Below are positions 26,201 to 33,330 of a stretch of DNA of 64,000 bases, piece after piece (the stretch's first letter is position 1; every line of letters begins with the position of its first letter). The notes below the pieces were generated by a model, which did no database searches, was not told where the DNA came from, and saw only the letters and a list, made by a program, of their open reading frames with translations. Source of the stretch: Nocardioides potassii (GTDB lineage Bacteria; Actinomycetota; Actinomycetes; Propionibacteriales; Nocardioidaceae); assembly GCF_021648885.1 (NCBI RefSeq), contig NZ_JAKJHZ010000009.1, forward strand, positions 248,001 to 312,000. Direction: 5' to 3'. A program made the translations under genes and the position numbers.

Positions 26201-26540
26201 CGTTCTGCAGCTCGAGGCGGCTGGTCTCGATCGCCTGGCCGCGGGCGGAGTTCAGGTCGAGCGTGACGACGGAGGCGCCGTCCTGCACCACGTCGAGGCG
26301 GGTCTTGCCGTCCTCGCTGGGGACGACCCCGTCGAGCTGGTTGATGGGCTTGTTGAGCCGGCCGGAGAAGCCCTTCTTGCCGTTGACGACCCAGATGCCG
26401 CCGTCGTTGAGGTCGGCCTCGTGCTTCTTGTAGCCGCTCGCCCCGATGGCGTAGACCGCCACGGCGGCGGACGCGATCGCGAGCGCCGCACCGGAGGCGA
26501 TGCCCACCCGGTGCCGACGTACGAAGCCCGCACGCGCCAC
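20280..26540 (-). CDS. Giant membrane-anchored Ig-like/FN3 repeat protein
   Basis: The product has 2086 residues. A basic N-terminus and a single membrane helix (about 12-32) suggest an N-in, C-out anchor. Residues about 40-370 look like a beta-propeller-type domain (recurring 'VDPETGEVWAV', 'VTLDSDSGVLRVLDG'), followed by an acidic linker (about 370-392). From about 393 to 1490 there are many cadherin/Ig-like units with the 'tandem-95' pattern L-x-N-D-x-x-P ('HPLDNDAAPEG', 'DVLANDLDPAGG', 'PVLDNDVSPAGD', 'DPLANDFVAPGD'). At least three fibronectin type III domains follow (about 1500-1795; 'MSWQPPKDDGGAPI', 'ITIAWDKPTVSG'), then a Cys-rich end. The GTG at 26540 is chosen because GGGGGAAG precedes it and the signal-anchor begins there. 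Confidence 0.85.
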   Translation of the reverse strand: MARAGFVRRHRVGIASGAALAIASAAVAVYAIGASGYKKHEADLNDGGIWVVNGKKGFSGRLNKPINQLDGVVPSEDGKTRLDVVQDGASVVTLDLNSARGQAIETSRLELQNGGSAAVPAAASVRMGGGSLASVDPETGEVWAVRYDSELGKPLMSSLDVQSDAIAEAGKDASLAVSLGGTVVVTSAADGTVTTIVPKGPDLGKPSTADLPGDAGQVSDVTTVGERVVTLDSDSGVLRVLDGATASVPPGSLLQQSGPDHDAVLVGADDRLLSVALDSGDVTTITSTYSGDAVRPVRLGPCVFGAWSGGLGAVARQCGSLPVVESDLGGNASTLAFRVNRGEIVLNDASSGNVWDVEQDSPIEIDNWDAFTSKKQSEDDEKDNENPSQADRRPPTAKPDSYGVRPGRTTVLHPLDNDAAPEGRLLSIVDVGQPTGGARVEISPDGQTLVLQVPEKARPTTFDYSIDDGRSGLSARAAVTVDIREDAENEPPELRNGYRKPVYRVPHGGALAVPVLADWRDDADGDTLLLDSAKAVGGEETAAVARTTSDGRIRFNAPTSPTDGPQTVRVDFAVTDGRSAPVKKSLSFQVQAPKDQNSFPPSAEPDVVRGEVGKPIKIRPLLNDLPGSDPDTPNAELSLGAKVPQQPGATVVTDLDTGQLTFTGDRAGTYFLNYDAGYGNAALDEGTIRVDVKPRPKSADDPIAMPDTLTVYGQTPGIVDVLANDLDPAGGLLTVQRAAGDRAGQLDVAIIDGRWLRISSVQPDLLPVTQTVSYTISNGTSSGVRGEVVVTQRPAPADNTPITAGDRVVVRAGAAVSVPVLDNDVSPAGDRLTLVSDLVDSETPGELEVVAPVDVTGDKGRAFVSGRVVRYVAPEKLKERDTYEVTYVAQNLEGKKANGILRVTVVPASEPNDPPEPPVLESRVTSADMVKIRAPSTGVDRNGDPVTVTGITSAPRLGRIVDFGGNFLQYEAYPRTVGTDEFTYSVVDSQGAFATGTVRVAVVRATQPQPPLAVDDRLTVAPGRTATFDPLANDFVAPGDSVEVSLLDGPAGAKLDPTTNLVTVPAPKTDDGPPVVLVYRVTNGLSESRATMTLDTEADFNNPPVVYDAFGRAGDSGSVVVDVLEGAYDPDGSAEDLVVSGVSGDESATVVDDVSVRADRGPAPKVLPFVVEDADGASATASVYVPPTGTGLPTVNDDALVTLDPGETVTGKLSDYVSAPDGEDVRLASGRRSWSASPELLSAGPDGNRGFTLSAPETFRGPGAVLVEVTTATDASGNEDTTTTDDGATVLLSIPVQVGDDRPELECPSSVVPISAGQRYQLDIATFCKVFTPDPRDEVGLEYSAGWSTSLDGVDVGSAEGSVVTVTAADTATRGGEAVLDVRAGESNTEQVRFRLAQAPPPTMNPIAVDAMEAGETRTIDVAPYLQAGVSDPDPTIVSVQGVGNSGVRASADGSRLTLAAAKDARGVKAEFRLVVSDVSASDPPAERRAEARIQFQVVGVPSPPGEPRPYQNSDEVGAVKMSWQPPKDDGGAPILYYEVKEERKGVTQKCETNECVFRRLSDGGSYNFRVRAWNRVGPSAYSGLSTQARAETAPGRVQNIRMRSRGDGVITIAWDKPTVSGQRIIDYTISWSGGQATVTGDQLTFPASGLDNNTKYVFTVKAQNKVGYSAPKSSAEFQPLGTPPAPAAPTVTDLEAGANQTDLRIAWQAVSPEGEGPTLYTVTYSVGNAAPVAVPGCQKTASLTCTHSGVPYDGQTYTYRVTAANQPGNRSQPSTGTAIESVGRPAQWGPFEAIPTGNNQEIQLRYTVPDSRGTTSKVEILVNNSVVKTFNQQTGTFVTRVPTPNNDAPYPVQLRVCNEKAPAGCTLSGQQSVQSYGPLTGMLNDVPPATVNGKDVTWTVSGSSNGNAAQLVVTIDGSQRVVDLPGTGAFSLPFSTTTADYAQNTTIDVTLQDNNPGGRGTDSSRRTDRSGDPPPPTLAVSRGRLCSDGDSDPNNNCKQSAFMPLCESASCGYVHYRADGFLNDFSCSVSSPDAPGRWFGQSIDHNAPSADQETDWYYGGGTVTVTCTGKNGWRQQVSTSIAWPP

Positions 26541-26699
26541 GCCAACTTCCCCCTTGGCCCACGAGTGACGTGCGCCCGCCGCACTCACCCCGGAGGACAG
26601 TATGTAGGGAGCCGAGCATCCATCAAGTCGCGACAGCGTGCGCCGGACCGGTGCGATGGGTGATGATGGAGTGGTGGGCGCGTACGAGGGGAGCCGACG
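26541..26699. promoter_or_regulatory. Divergent intergenic region of the surface/signalling locus
   Basis: These 159 bases separate the start of the giant FN3 protein gene (minus strand) from that of the FHA protein gene (plus strand), so at least one promoter in each direction must lie here. GAGGGGA at 26686-26692 is a ribosome binding site for the TTG at 26700, and GGGGGAAG serves the minus-strand GTG. No clear -10/-35 pair or operator could be assigned. Confidence 0.5.
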
Positions 26700-27905
26700 T
26701 TGATCGTCGATGCGCGGTACACCAGGGGGTCTGGTGTGCTGGTCGGCAGCGGCGCCCACTGGGTGCTGCTCACCGACCCGGGTGACGAGCAGGTCGTCCA
26801 GGAGATCTGGGACGTGCTGTCGATGACCGCGCACTCCGGCGCAGGCGTCGTGGAGCGGGTGCTCGCGATCGTCGAGAAGGCGTTCGACGGCGACCCGCCG
26901 GGCCTGGCCGTCGTGGACTTCACGTCCGGCGCCTCGACCACCCTCTCGCGCGGCTCCGGCCACGTGCGGATGGCCGGGCCGGGCCGCGTGCTCAGCCTCG
27001 ACGGCGGCGACGACCCCGGTGAGCTGGCGACCACGCGCCGGCTCGTCGGTGGCGTGGTCGACGCCCAGCGCGTCGAGCTCCGGCCGCTCTCCGTCCGCAG
27101 CGCCCCCGCGATGACCACCGCGCAGGAGACCGCGGCACCGCGACCCGCCCCCGGCATGATCGACGGGATCCCGGCCGCGATCCTCGCCGCCAAGGGGCCC
27201 GACGGTCCGCCGCCGCGCAACCGGGTCCGCCCCCCGGTCGACGACACCGGCCCCGCCCGGGACACCTCGGAGCCCGACCCGCTGCTGGCCGAGCGCATCG
27301 AGGAGGGCACCCGCACCACGATCCGTACACCGTCCGAGCCCCACACCAGCCTCGCCGAGCACGACCCGGGCGCCGTCGAGCACGACGACCACGACGGGTC
27401 GACCACCCTGCGACCGGCCCACCTCTCCCACGGCACCGCACCGACCGTGCTCGCCGTCAGCTGCCCGCTCGGCCACCTGACTCCGCCGGTCTCCCCGCAG
27501 TGCCGGGTCTGCCACCAGCGCGTCGCCCCGCAGGAGCCGCGTCGTGTGGAGCGGCCGACGCTGGGCGGGTTGCGGCTGCCGACCGGCGAGGTCGTGCCCC
27601 TCGACCGTGGGGTCGTGCTGGGGCGCAAGCCTGCTCCGGCCGACGGGAGCACGGACTGGCCCCACCTGGTGCACCTGCCGAAGGACCACTCCTTCGTCTC
27701 ACGCCAGCACCTCCAGATCGAGCTCGACGGCTGGGACGTGGTGGCCCGTGACCTCGACAGCAGGGGCGGTACGACGATCGCGCCGCCCGGACGCGAGCCG
27801 CAGCGAATGCGCCCGCGCGACGCCTACGTGCTCGAGTCGGGCACGGTCCTGGACCTGGCGCAGGTCTACGCCGTCCGCTTCGAGACGGGGGCGGTTGCCC
27901 GGTGA
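26700..27905 (+). CDS. FHA-domain protein with a putative zinc knuckle
   Basis: The 401-residue protein has an N-terminal domain I do not recognise (1-135), a disordered Pro/Thr-rich middle, a Cys/His cluster 'CPLGH...QCRVC' (about 255-271) that could bind zinc, and a C-terminal FHA domain (about 290-395). The FHA core keeps G-R ('VLGRKP') and S-x-x-H ('SFVSRQHL'), which contact phosphothreonine peptides. The usual NG of 'NSTNGT' is changed to GG ('DSRGGT'). It overlaps the kinase gene by 4 bases and probably reads out its phosphorylation. TTG is the only start preceded by a good ribosome site; the frame is closed by TGA 36 bases upstream. Confidence 0.82.
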   Translation: MIVDARYTRGSGVLVGSGAHWVLLTDPGDEQVVQEIWDVLSMTAHSGAGVVERVLAIVEKAFDGDPPGLAVVDFTSGASTTLSRGSGHVRMAGPGRVLSLDGGDDPGELATTRRLVGGVVDAQRVELRPLSVRSAPAMTTAQETAAPRPAPGMIDGIPAAILAAKGPDGPPPRNRVRPPVDDTGPARDTSEPDPLLAERIEEGTRTTIRTPSEPHTSLAEHDPGAVEHDDHDGSTTLRPAHLSHGTAPTVLAVSCPLGHLTPPVSPQCRVCHQRVAPQEPRRVERPTLGGLRLPTGEVVPLDRGVVLGRKPAPADGSTDWPHLVHLPKDHSFVSRQHLQIELDGWDVVARDLDSRGGTTIAPPGREPQRMRPRDAYVLESGTVLDLAQVYAVRFETGAVAR

Positions 27906-29326
27906 GCGCCCCGGTCATCCCCGGGTTCGCGTTCGTCGAGCACCTGGGCAGCGGCGGGTTCGCCGACGTCTTCCTCTACGAGCAGCAGTGGCCGCGCCAG
28001 CGGGTCGCGGTCAAGGTCGTGCGCCCCGACGTGCCGCTGACCGACCGCGAGAAGTACCTCTTCACGGCCGAGGCCAACGCGATGGCCCGCCTCGCCGACC
28101 ACCCCTACATCGTCTCGGTGATCACCGCGGGCGTCACGGCCGAGGGCGGGCGACCGTTCCTCGTGATGCGCTACTGCCCGCCGCCCGACCTCGGGGTGCG
28201 CGTCCGGTCCAACCCGATGGCACCGGTCGACGCGGTCTCGACGGGCATCAAGCTCGCGAGCGCGATCGAGACAGCCCACCGCTCGGGGATCCTCCACCGC
28301 GACATCAAGCCGAGCAACGTCCTGGTGACGACCTACCACGAGCCGGCGCTCACCGACTTCGGCATCGCCGGCCACCTGGGCGAGGTCGAGGGCGACAGCG
28401 ACGTCCGGATCTCCTACCCGTGGTCGCCGCCCGAGCTGCTCGACGGCCGCTCCAACGGCTCGGTCGCCTCCGACGTCTACTCGCTGGGCGCGACGATCTG
28501 GCACCTGCTCGTGGGACGCTCGCCCTTCTCCATCCCCTCGGGCGACAACTCCACGCGCGCCCTGAGCGCCCGCATCCTGCACGCCGCTCCCCCGGCCACC
28601 CAGCGCCCCGACGTGCCGCCGGCGCTCGACCGGCTGCTGCAGCAGTGCCTGGCGAAGCGACCCGAGCACCGTCCGGGCAGTGCCCTCGAGCTCGCCCGCG
28701 CGCTCCAGCGCATCGAGTCGGCGGCCGGCTGGCCGCGCACCGCCGTGGCCGTGGAGGGCGACCGGCCCGACGCCTCGGTCGCCGCGCCCGGGGCGCCCGG
28801 GGTGCCCGGGGTGCCGGACGCCCCCGAGGACGCCACGGCGATGAAGCCGGTCACGGTCATCTCGGCCAGCGGTCCCCGCCGCATCGCCGCGCAGGGCCCG
28901 GCCCCCGAGGTCGCCGACGACGAGGAGAGCTCGTCCGTCTCCGGCCTGGTCTGGGCGGCCATCGGCGCGCTCGTCGTGGCGCTGGTCGTCGGGTTCCTCG
29001 TCCTCGGCGGCGGCGGCCGCGAGGAGGACCCGGGCGTGGTCGTCCCGACCGAGTCGCAGACGCCGAGCGACGTCGTGCCCGACGTGCTGACCGCCGCCCC
29101 CACGCTCAACGGACGTCGTACGGCACGCGGGGTGCTGTTCGAGTGGAACCCACCCGTCCCGGCCGAGCCCGGCGACTCCTTCAGCTACCACCGCGACGAC
29201 ACCGGCGACTACGGCCGGACGACGAAGAAGCGCCTGCTGCTGCGCACCGACCAGCCGGTGTGCCTGGACCTGCGGATGACGCGTGGGTCCGACAGCTCCC
29301 CGACCGCGAGCGAGTGCGTGTCCTGA
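27902..29326 (+). CDS. Receptor-like serine/threonine protein kinase (PknB type)
   Basis: The 474-residue kinase has all Hanks motifs: glycine loop 'LGSGGFADVF' (15-24), Lys38 in 'VAVKVV', catalytic 'HRDIKPSN' with Asp134, 'TDFGIAG' and 'SDVYSLGATIWHLL'. After the kinase domain (about 1-280) come a linker, one membrane helix ('LVWAAIGALVVALVVGFLVL', about 348-367) and an extracytoplasmic tail of about 100 residues with two cysteines and no PASTA repeats. The GTG start overlaps the FHA stop. Next to a large surface protein and a MoxR module, it may sense the state of that structure. The tail's ligand is unknown. Confidence 0.92.
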   Translation: MSAPVIPGFAFVEHLGSGGFADVFLYEQQWPRQRVAVKVVRPDVPLTDREKYLFTAEANAMARLADHPYIVSVITAGVTAEGGRPFLVMRYCPPPDLGVRVRSNPMAPVDAVSTGIKLASAIETAHRSGILHRDIKPSNVLVTTYHEPALTDFGIAGHLGEVEGDSDVRISYPWSPPELLDGRSNGSVASDVYSLGATIWHLLVGRSPFSIPSGDNSTRALSARILHAAPPATQRPDVPPALDRLLQQCLAKRPEHRPGSALELARALQRIESAAGWPRTAVAVEGDRPDASVAAPGAPGVPGVPDAPEDATAMKPVTVISASGPRRIAAQGPAPEVADDEESSSVSGLVWAAIGALVVALVVGFLVLGGGGREEDPGVVVPTESQTPSDVVPDVLTAAPTLNGRRTARGVLFEWNPPVPAEPGDSFSYHRDDTGDYGRTTKKRLLLRTDQPVCLDLRMTRGSDSSPTASECVS

Positions 29327-29368
29327 CGGACTCCCGCCCCACCCGCGGCCGGACCGGAGCCGCGTCGG

Positions 29369-30400
29369 TCAGTCGTTGTCCCAGTCGCGGCGCGGGCCGC
29401 TGGCCGCGTCCTGCTCCGCCGGCGTCTGACGGCTGGACACGAACAGTGAGAGCGCGGCGGTGACGGCCAGCGTCGCCACGATGACCACGAGCGAGAGCCA
29501 GATCGGGATCTCGAGCCACGGGTAGTCGAGGTGCTCGCCGCCGTTGATGAACGGCAGCTCGTTCTCGTGCAGGGCGTGGAAGAACAGCTTCACGCCGATG
29601 AAGGCCAGCAGGAACGCCAACCCGTAGGAGAGGTAGATCAGGCGTTGCAGGAGGCCCCCGATGAGGAAGTAGAGCTGGCGCAGGCCCATCAGCGCGAAGA
29701 TGTTGGCCGTGAGCACCAGGTAGGGCTCCTTGGTGATGCCGAAGATCGCCGGGATCGAGTCGAGCGCGAACAGCAGGTCGGTCGTTCCGAGCGTGATGAT
29801 CACGATGAACATCGGGGTGATCATCCGCTTCCCGGCGTCGCTGTGGAACAGCTCGCGCCCGTGCCACTCCGACGTGGCCGGGAAGCGCTTCTCGACGAAC
29901 GCGACGACGCGGTTCTCCTCGAACTCCTCGTCGTCCTCGTCCTCGGCGCCCTCCTTGGCCAGCTTGATCGCTGTGTAGACCAGGAAGAGGCCGAAGAGGT
30001 AGAAGACCCAGCTGAAGTTGTTGATCGCGGCGGCGCCCACGGCGATGAAGATCGCGCGCATGACGAGCGCCATCACGATGCCGATCATCAGGGCGTACTG
30101 CTGGAGCTCCTTCGGCACGGCGAACTTCGCCATGATGATGATGAAGATGAAGAGGTTGTCGATGGAGAGCGAGTACTCCACCAACCACCCGGAGAAGAAC
30201 TCCAGGCCGTGCTGGTGGTCCCACGTGAGCCACACGCCGATACCGAAGATGATCGCCAGCCCCACGTAGATGGAGAGGTAGATCGCGCACTCCTTCATGC
30301 TCGGCTCGTGCGGCCGGCGCCCCACGATGACGAGGTCGAAGGTGAAGATGGCGACGGTCACGATGCCAGTGGCGATCCAGACCCAGGTGGGGACGTCCAC
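29369..30400 (-). CDS. TerC/Alx-family membrane transporter, probable Mn2+ exporter
   Basis: The 343-residue protein has about nine hydrophobic helices and the TerC signatures 'EYSLSIDNLFIF' and 'TDLLFALDSIPAIFGIT', each with conserved acidic residues inside the membrane. An acidic cytoplasmic loop (EGAEDEDDEEFEENR) may bind metal. Relatives such as E. coli Alx and Bacillus MeeF/MeeY export manganese. The GTG at 30400 is chosen because AGGAG (30412-30408) precedes it by 7 bases; the longer open frame upstream is the riboswitch leader. The gene ends convergent with the kinase gene. Confidence 0.9.
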   Translation of the reverse strand: MDVPTWVWIATGIVTVAIFTFDLVIVGRRPHEPSMKECAIYLSIYVGLAIIFGIGVWLTWDHQHGLEFFSGWLVEYSLSIDNLFIFIIIMAKFAVPKELQQYALMIGIVMALVMRAIFIAVGAAAINNFSWVFYLFGLFLVYTAIKLAKEGAEDEDDEEFEENRVVAFVEKRFPATSEWHGRELFHSDAGKRMITPMFIVIITLGTTDLLFALDSIPAIFGITKEPYLVLTANIFALMGLRQLYFLIGGLLQRLIYLSYGLAFLLAFIGVKLFFHALHENELPFINGGEHLDYPWLEIPIWLSLVVIVATLAVTAALSLFVSSRQTPAEQDAASGPRRDWDND

Positions 30401-30402
30401 GT

Positions 30403-30461
30403 GTGTGCTCCTAGAGATGGGGGAGGTCGGTGTCCGTGCAGCACACGGAGACCGGAGGTCT
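30403..30461 (-). promoter_or_regulatory. Putative expression platform of the Mn2+ riboswitch
   Basis: Between the aptamer and the GTG start, GTGTGCT (plus coordinates 30440-30446) is exactly complementary to AGCACAC (30403-30409), which overlaps the end of the AGGAGC ribosome binding site. Alternatively the same GTG-TGC segment can form the local hairpin CCGTG-TGCTG-CACGG. The two pairings are mutually exclusive, so translation could be switched by hiding or freeing the ribosome site. Confidence 0.5.
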
Positions 30462-30558
30462 CCTCCGCTCGCACGTCTCGGGCGAACCAGTGGCACCGGG
30501 CGCCGCTCGCGCGATCACCGTGATGACGACACCACTGCGTGGGAGTACTCCCCTCCAG
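30462..30558 (-). ncRNA. yybP-ykoY-type manganese riboswitch aptamer
   Basis: On the minus strand the leader of the TerC gene reads CTGGAGG-GGAGTA near its 5' end (30558-30546) and GAGA-CCTCCGG at its 3' end (to 30462). This is the yybP-ykoY arrangement: a P1 helix (CTGGAGG with CCTCCGG) closing the two conserved Mn-binding loops GGGGAGUA and AGACC. The internal CGTCATCACG (30528-30519) matches the conserved CGUCAnnACG-type segment, and P2 CAGTGG/CCACTG (30537-30532 with 30493-30488) is perfect. The class senses Mn2+ and turns on Mn exporters of the MntP/TerC type. Confidence 0.82.
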
Positions 30559-30604
30559 TACCCACATCCTGTCACGAGGTGCGCTCGGCCCGCGACACGG
30601 ACCG

Positions 30605-31438
30605 TCAGCCGGGCTGGCGACCGCCGAAGGCGACACCGAGCTCGGTCAGCCTGGCCTCGCCGCCGTCGACCGCGGTGAGGACCCAGGTCCCCTCGGGCGT
30701 CACGGTGAAGGTGTGCTCGAAGTGGGCGGCCATCGATCCGTCGACGGTCGCGACCGTCCACTCGTCCTCGAGCAGGTCGGTGTCCTTGCTGCCGAGCGTG
30801 ACCATCGGCTCGACGGCGAGGGCCAGGCCCTCGACGATCGAGGGACCGCGCCCGCGCCTGCCGTAGTTGGGGACGTTGGGCGCCATGTGCATCTCGGTGC
30901 CGATGCCGTGCCCGGTGTAGTCCTCGAGGATGCCGTAGCGACCCTGCGAGCGGACGTAGGTCTCGATCGCGTGGCTGATGTCGGTGACCCGCCCTCCGAG
31001 CCGGGCGGCGGCCATGCCGCGCCACAGTGACTCCTCGGTGACCCGCAGCAGCTCTCGTACGTCGTCCGCGACCTCTCCGACGGGCACGGTGATGGCCGCG
31101 TCGCCGTGCCAGCCCGCCACGATCGCGCCGCAGTCGATCGAGACGACGTCGCCGTCGACCAGGGTCCGCGACCCCGGGATGCCGTGCACGACCTCGTCGT
31201 TGACCGACGCGCAGATCGTCGCCGGGAACGGCGGCTGGCTGTAGCCCTTGAACGACGGGACGCCACCGTGGTCGCGGATGTTCGTCTCGGCGAGGGTGTC
31301 GAGCTCGAGCGTCGTGACACCGGGCCGCACGGCGGCCCGCAGCAGCTCGAGGGTCTCCCCCACGAGCCTGCCGGCGACCCGCATCAGGTCGATCTGGTCA
31401 CGCGTCTTGATCTCGAGACCGCGGTCCCGGAAGCCCAT
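30605..31438 (-). CDS. map: Type I methionine aminopeptidase
   Basis: This 277-residue enzyme removes the initiator methionine from nascent proteins. The dinuclear metal ligands are visible: two Asp in 'SIDCGAIVAGWHGDAAIT', His in 'YTGHGIGTEMH', Glu in 'AVEPMVTLG' and Glu in 'EHTFTV'. Active-site His is in 'VVHGIPG'. It follows adk by 19 bases in the standard secY-adk-map order. Beyond it, where infA is expected, the TerC riboswitch leader begins 46 bases downstream. Confidence 0.96.
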   Translation of the reverse strand: MGFRDRGLEIKTRDQIDLMRVAGRLVGETLELLRAAVRPGVTTLELDTLAETNIRDHGGVPSFKGYSQPPFPATICASVNDEVVHGIPGSRTLVDGDVVSIDCGAIVAGWHGDAAITVPVGEVADDVRELLRVTEESLWRGMAAARLGGRVTDISHAIETYVRSQGRYGILEDYTGHGIGTEMHMAPNVPNYGRRGRGPSIVEGLALAVEPMVTLGSKDTDLLEDEWTVATVDGSMAAHFEHTFTVTPEGTWVLTAVDGGEARLTELGVAFGGRQPG

Positions 31439-31457
31439 CTCAGGTGAACCCGTCGGG

Positions 31458-32033
31458 TCAGCTCTGCGGGATGACGTCGAGGGCGTCGAAGATCCGCTGC
31501 GTGACGGCGCTGACCTCGCCCATGCCGTCGAGCTCGACGAGGATGCCCCGCTCGCGGTAGACCCCGATGAGCGGCTCGGTCTGCTCGGCGTAGACCTCCT
31601 GGCGGCGACGGATGACGTCCTCGGTGTCGTCCGTGCGGCCGTCGGTCTGCGCTCGCTGAAGCAGCCGCTGGACGAGCTCCTCCGGGTCGACCGTGAGCAC
31701 CACGGCCGCGTCGAGGGAGTGACCGGTGTGCGCGATCATCCCGTCGAGCTCCTCGACCTGGTCGAGGGTGCGCGGGTAGCCGTCGAGCAGGAAGCCGGGA
31801 GCGGCGTCGGGCTCGTCGATCCGGTCGCGGACCATCCGGTTGGTGACGTCGTCGGGGACGTACTCGCCCGCGTCCATGTAGCGCTTGGCCTCCACGCCGA
31901 GGGCCGTGCCCTGCGAGACGTTGGCGCGGAAGATGTCACCGGTGGAGATGGCAGGCACCCCGAAGTGCTCGGCCACGACGCGGGCCTGCGTGCCCTTGCC
32001 CGCTCCAGGCGGGCCCATGAGGATCAGACGCAT
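31458..32033 (-). CDS. adk: Adenylate kinase (short-lid form)
   Basis: The 191-residue kinase interconverts ATP + AMP and 2 ADP. It has the P-loop 'GPPGAGKGT' (7-15), the AMP-binding 'STGDIFR' and 'DGYPRTLDQVEEL', and a short lid ('LLQRAQTDGRTDDTEDVIRRR') without the zinc-binding insertion of the ~214-residue form. The short form is usual in actinobacteria. The start is one base from the secY stop (32035), so translation is coupled. Confidence 0.96.
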   Translation of the reverse strand: MRLILMGPPGAGKGTQARVVAEHFGVPAISTGDIFRANVSQGTALGVEAKRYMDAGEYVPDDVTNRMVRDRIDEPDAAPGFLLDGYPRTLDQVEELDGMIAHTGHSLDAAVVLTVDPEELVQRLLQRAQTDGRTDDTEDVIRRRQEVYAEQTEPLIGVYRERGILVELDGMGEVSAVTQRIFDALDVIPQS

Positions 32034-32034
32034 T

Positions 32035-33330
32035 TTACTTGAGGAATCCTTCGTAGTTGCGCTGCTGGAGCTGGCTCTCGATCTGCTTCACCGTGTCGAG
32101 CGCGACGCCGACCATGATGAGGATGGACGTGCCTCCGAAGGGGAAGTTCTGGTTGGCCTGCACGATCGAGAACGCGATGAGCGGGACCAGCGAGATCAGA
32201 CCGAGGTAGAGGGCTCCAGGGAACGTGATGCGGGACAGGACGTAGGACAGGTAGTCCTCGGTCGGCTTGCCCGCCCGGATCCCGGGGATGAAGCCGCCGT
32301 ACTTCTTCATGTTGTCCGCCACCTCGACGGGGTTGAAGGTGATCGAGACGTAGAAGTACGTGAAGAAGATGATGAGCAGGAAGTACGCGATCATGTAGAG
32401 CGGGTGGTCACCCCGGACGAGGTAGGTGCCGACGAAGTCCAGCACCGGGTTCTTGCTGTCGGGGTTGAACTGCACCGCCATCGCCGGGAGGTAGAGCAGC
32501 GACGAGGCGAAGATGACCGGGATGATGCCGGCCTGGTTGACCTTGAGCGGGATGTAGGTGGAGTTGCCTCCGAACATCTTGCGGCCCACCATGCGGCGGG
32601 CGTACTGCACCGGGATGCGGCGCTGCGCCTGCTCGATGAAGATGACGGCGGCGACCAGGATCAGGCCGACGACCATCACGATGCCGAAGGTGAGCCAGCC
32701 CTTGGAGGTCTTCACGCTCCACAGGGACACCGGGAACGTGGCGACGACCTGGGTGAAGATGAGGATCGACATGCCGTTGCCGATGCCGCGGTCGGTGATG
32801 AGCTCGCCCAGCCACATGATCACTGCGGTGCCGGCGGTCATCGTCACGACCATCACCAGGAACGTGCCGGTGCCGTTGTCGTGCAGCAGGTCGCGGTTGC
32901 ACCCCTGCAGGAGCGCGCCATTGCGGGCGAGGGCCACGATGCCCGTGGCCTGCAGCACGGCGAGGCCGAGCGTCAGGTAGCGCGTGTACTGGGTGATCTT
33001 CGCCTGGCCGGCCTGGCCCTCCTTCTTCAGCGCCTCGAGCCGTGGGATCACCACGACGAGCAGCTGCAGGATGATCGAGGCCGTGATGTAGGGCATGATC
33101 CCGAGCGCGAAGATGGTGAGCTGGAGCAGCGCACCACCGGAGAAGAGGTTGATGAGGCTGTAGAGCCCGCCCTCCTCCAGCTGGTTGAGGCAGGCCTGGA
33201 CGTTGGCCACGTGGACGCCCGGGGTCGGGACCTGCGACCCGAGCCTGAAGATCGTGACGATCAGCAGGACGAACAGCAGCTTCTTGCGCAGGTCCGGGGT
33301 CCGGAAAGCGTTGGCGAACGCGCCTAGCAC
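32035..33330 (-). CDS. secY: Preprotein translocase subunit SecY
   Basis: This 431-residue channel subunit has ten predicted membrane helices. Family signatures include 'LGIMPYITASIILQLL' (helix 2 region), 'GIGNGMSILIF', 'IPLKVNQAGIIPVIFASSLL' and the C-terminal cytoplasmic loop 'GIRAGKPTEDYLSYVLSRITFPGAL' (cited in pieces). It forms the Sec pore with SecE and SecG. A terminator-like hairpin and 239 bases separate it from rplO, so secY-adk-map probably has its own promoter there. A TAGGCT at 33421-33416 (minus strand) is the best -10 candidate. Confidence 0.97.
   Translation of the reverse strand: MLGAFANAFRTPDLRKKLLFVLLIVTIFRLGSQVPTPGVHVANVQACLNQLEEGGLYSLINLFSGGALLQLTIFALGIMPYITASIILQLLVVVIPRLEALKKEGQAGQAKITQYTRYLTLGLAVLQATGIVALARNGALLQGCNRDLLHDNGTGTFLVMVVTMTAGTAVIMWLGELITDRGIGNGMSILIFTQVVATFPVSLWSVKTSKGWLTFGIVMVVGLILVAAVIFIEQAQRRIPVQYARRMVGRKMFGGNSTYIPLKVNQAGIIPVIFASSLLYLPAMAVQFNPDSKNPVLDFVGTYLVRGDHPLYMIAYFLLIIFFTYFYVSITFNPVEVADNMKKYGGFIPGIRAGKPTEDYLSYVLSRITFPGALYLGLISLVPLIAFSIVQANQNFPFGGTSILIMVGVALDTVKQIESQLQQRNYEGFLK

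Noticed and set aside
21672..26663. A 1663-residue open frame on the plus strand antisense to the giant FN3 protein gene
   Set aside because: Its translation is low-complexity Arg/Gly/Val/Asp-rich with no domain, while the opposite strand encodes recognisable Ig and FN3 repeats. Long antisense frames are expected in very GC-rich genes.
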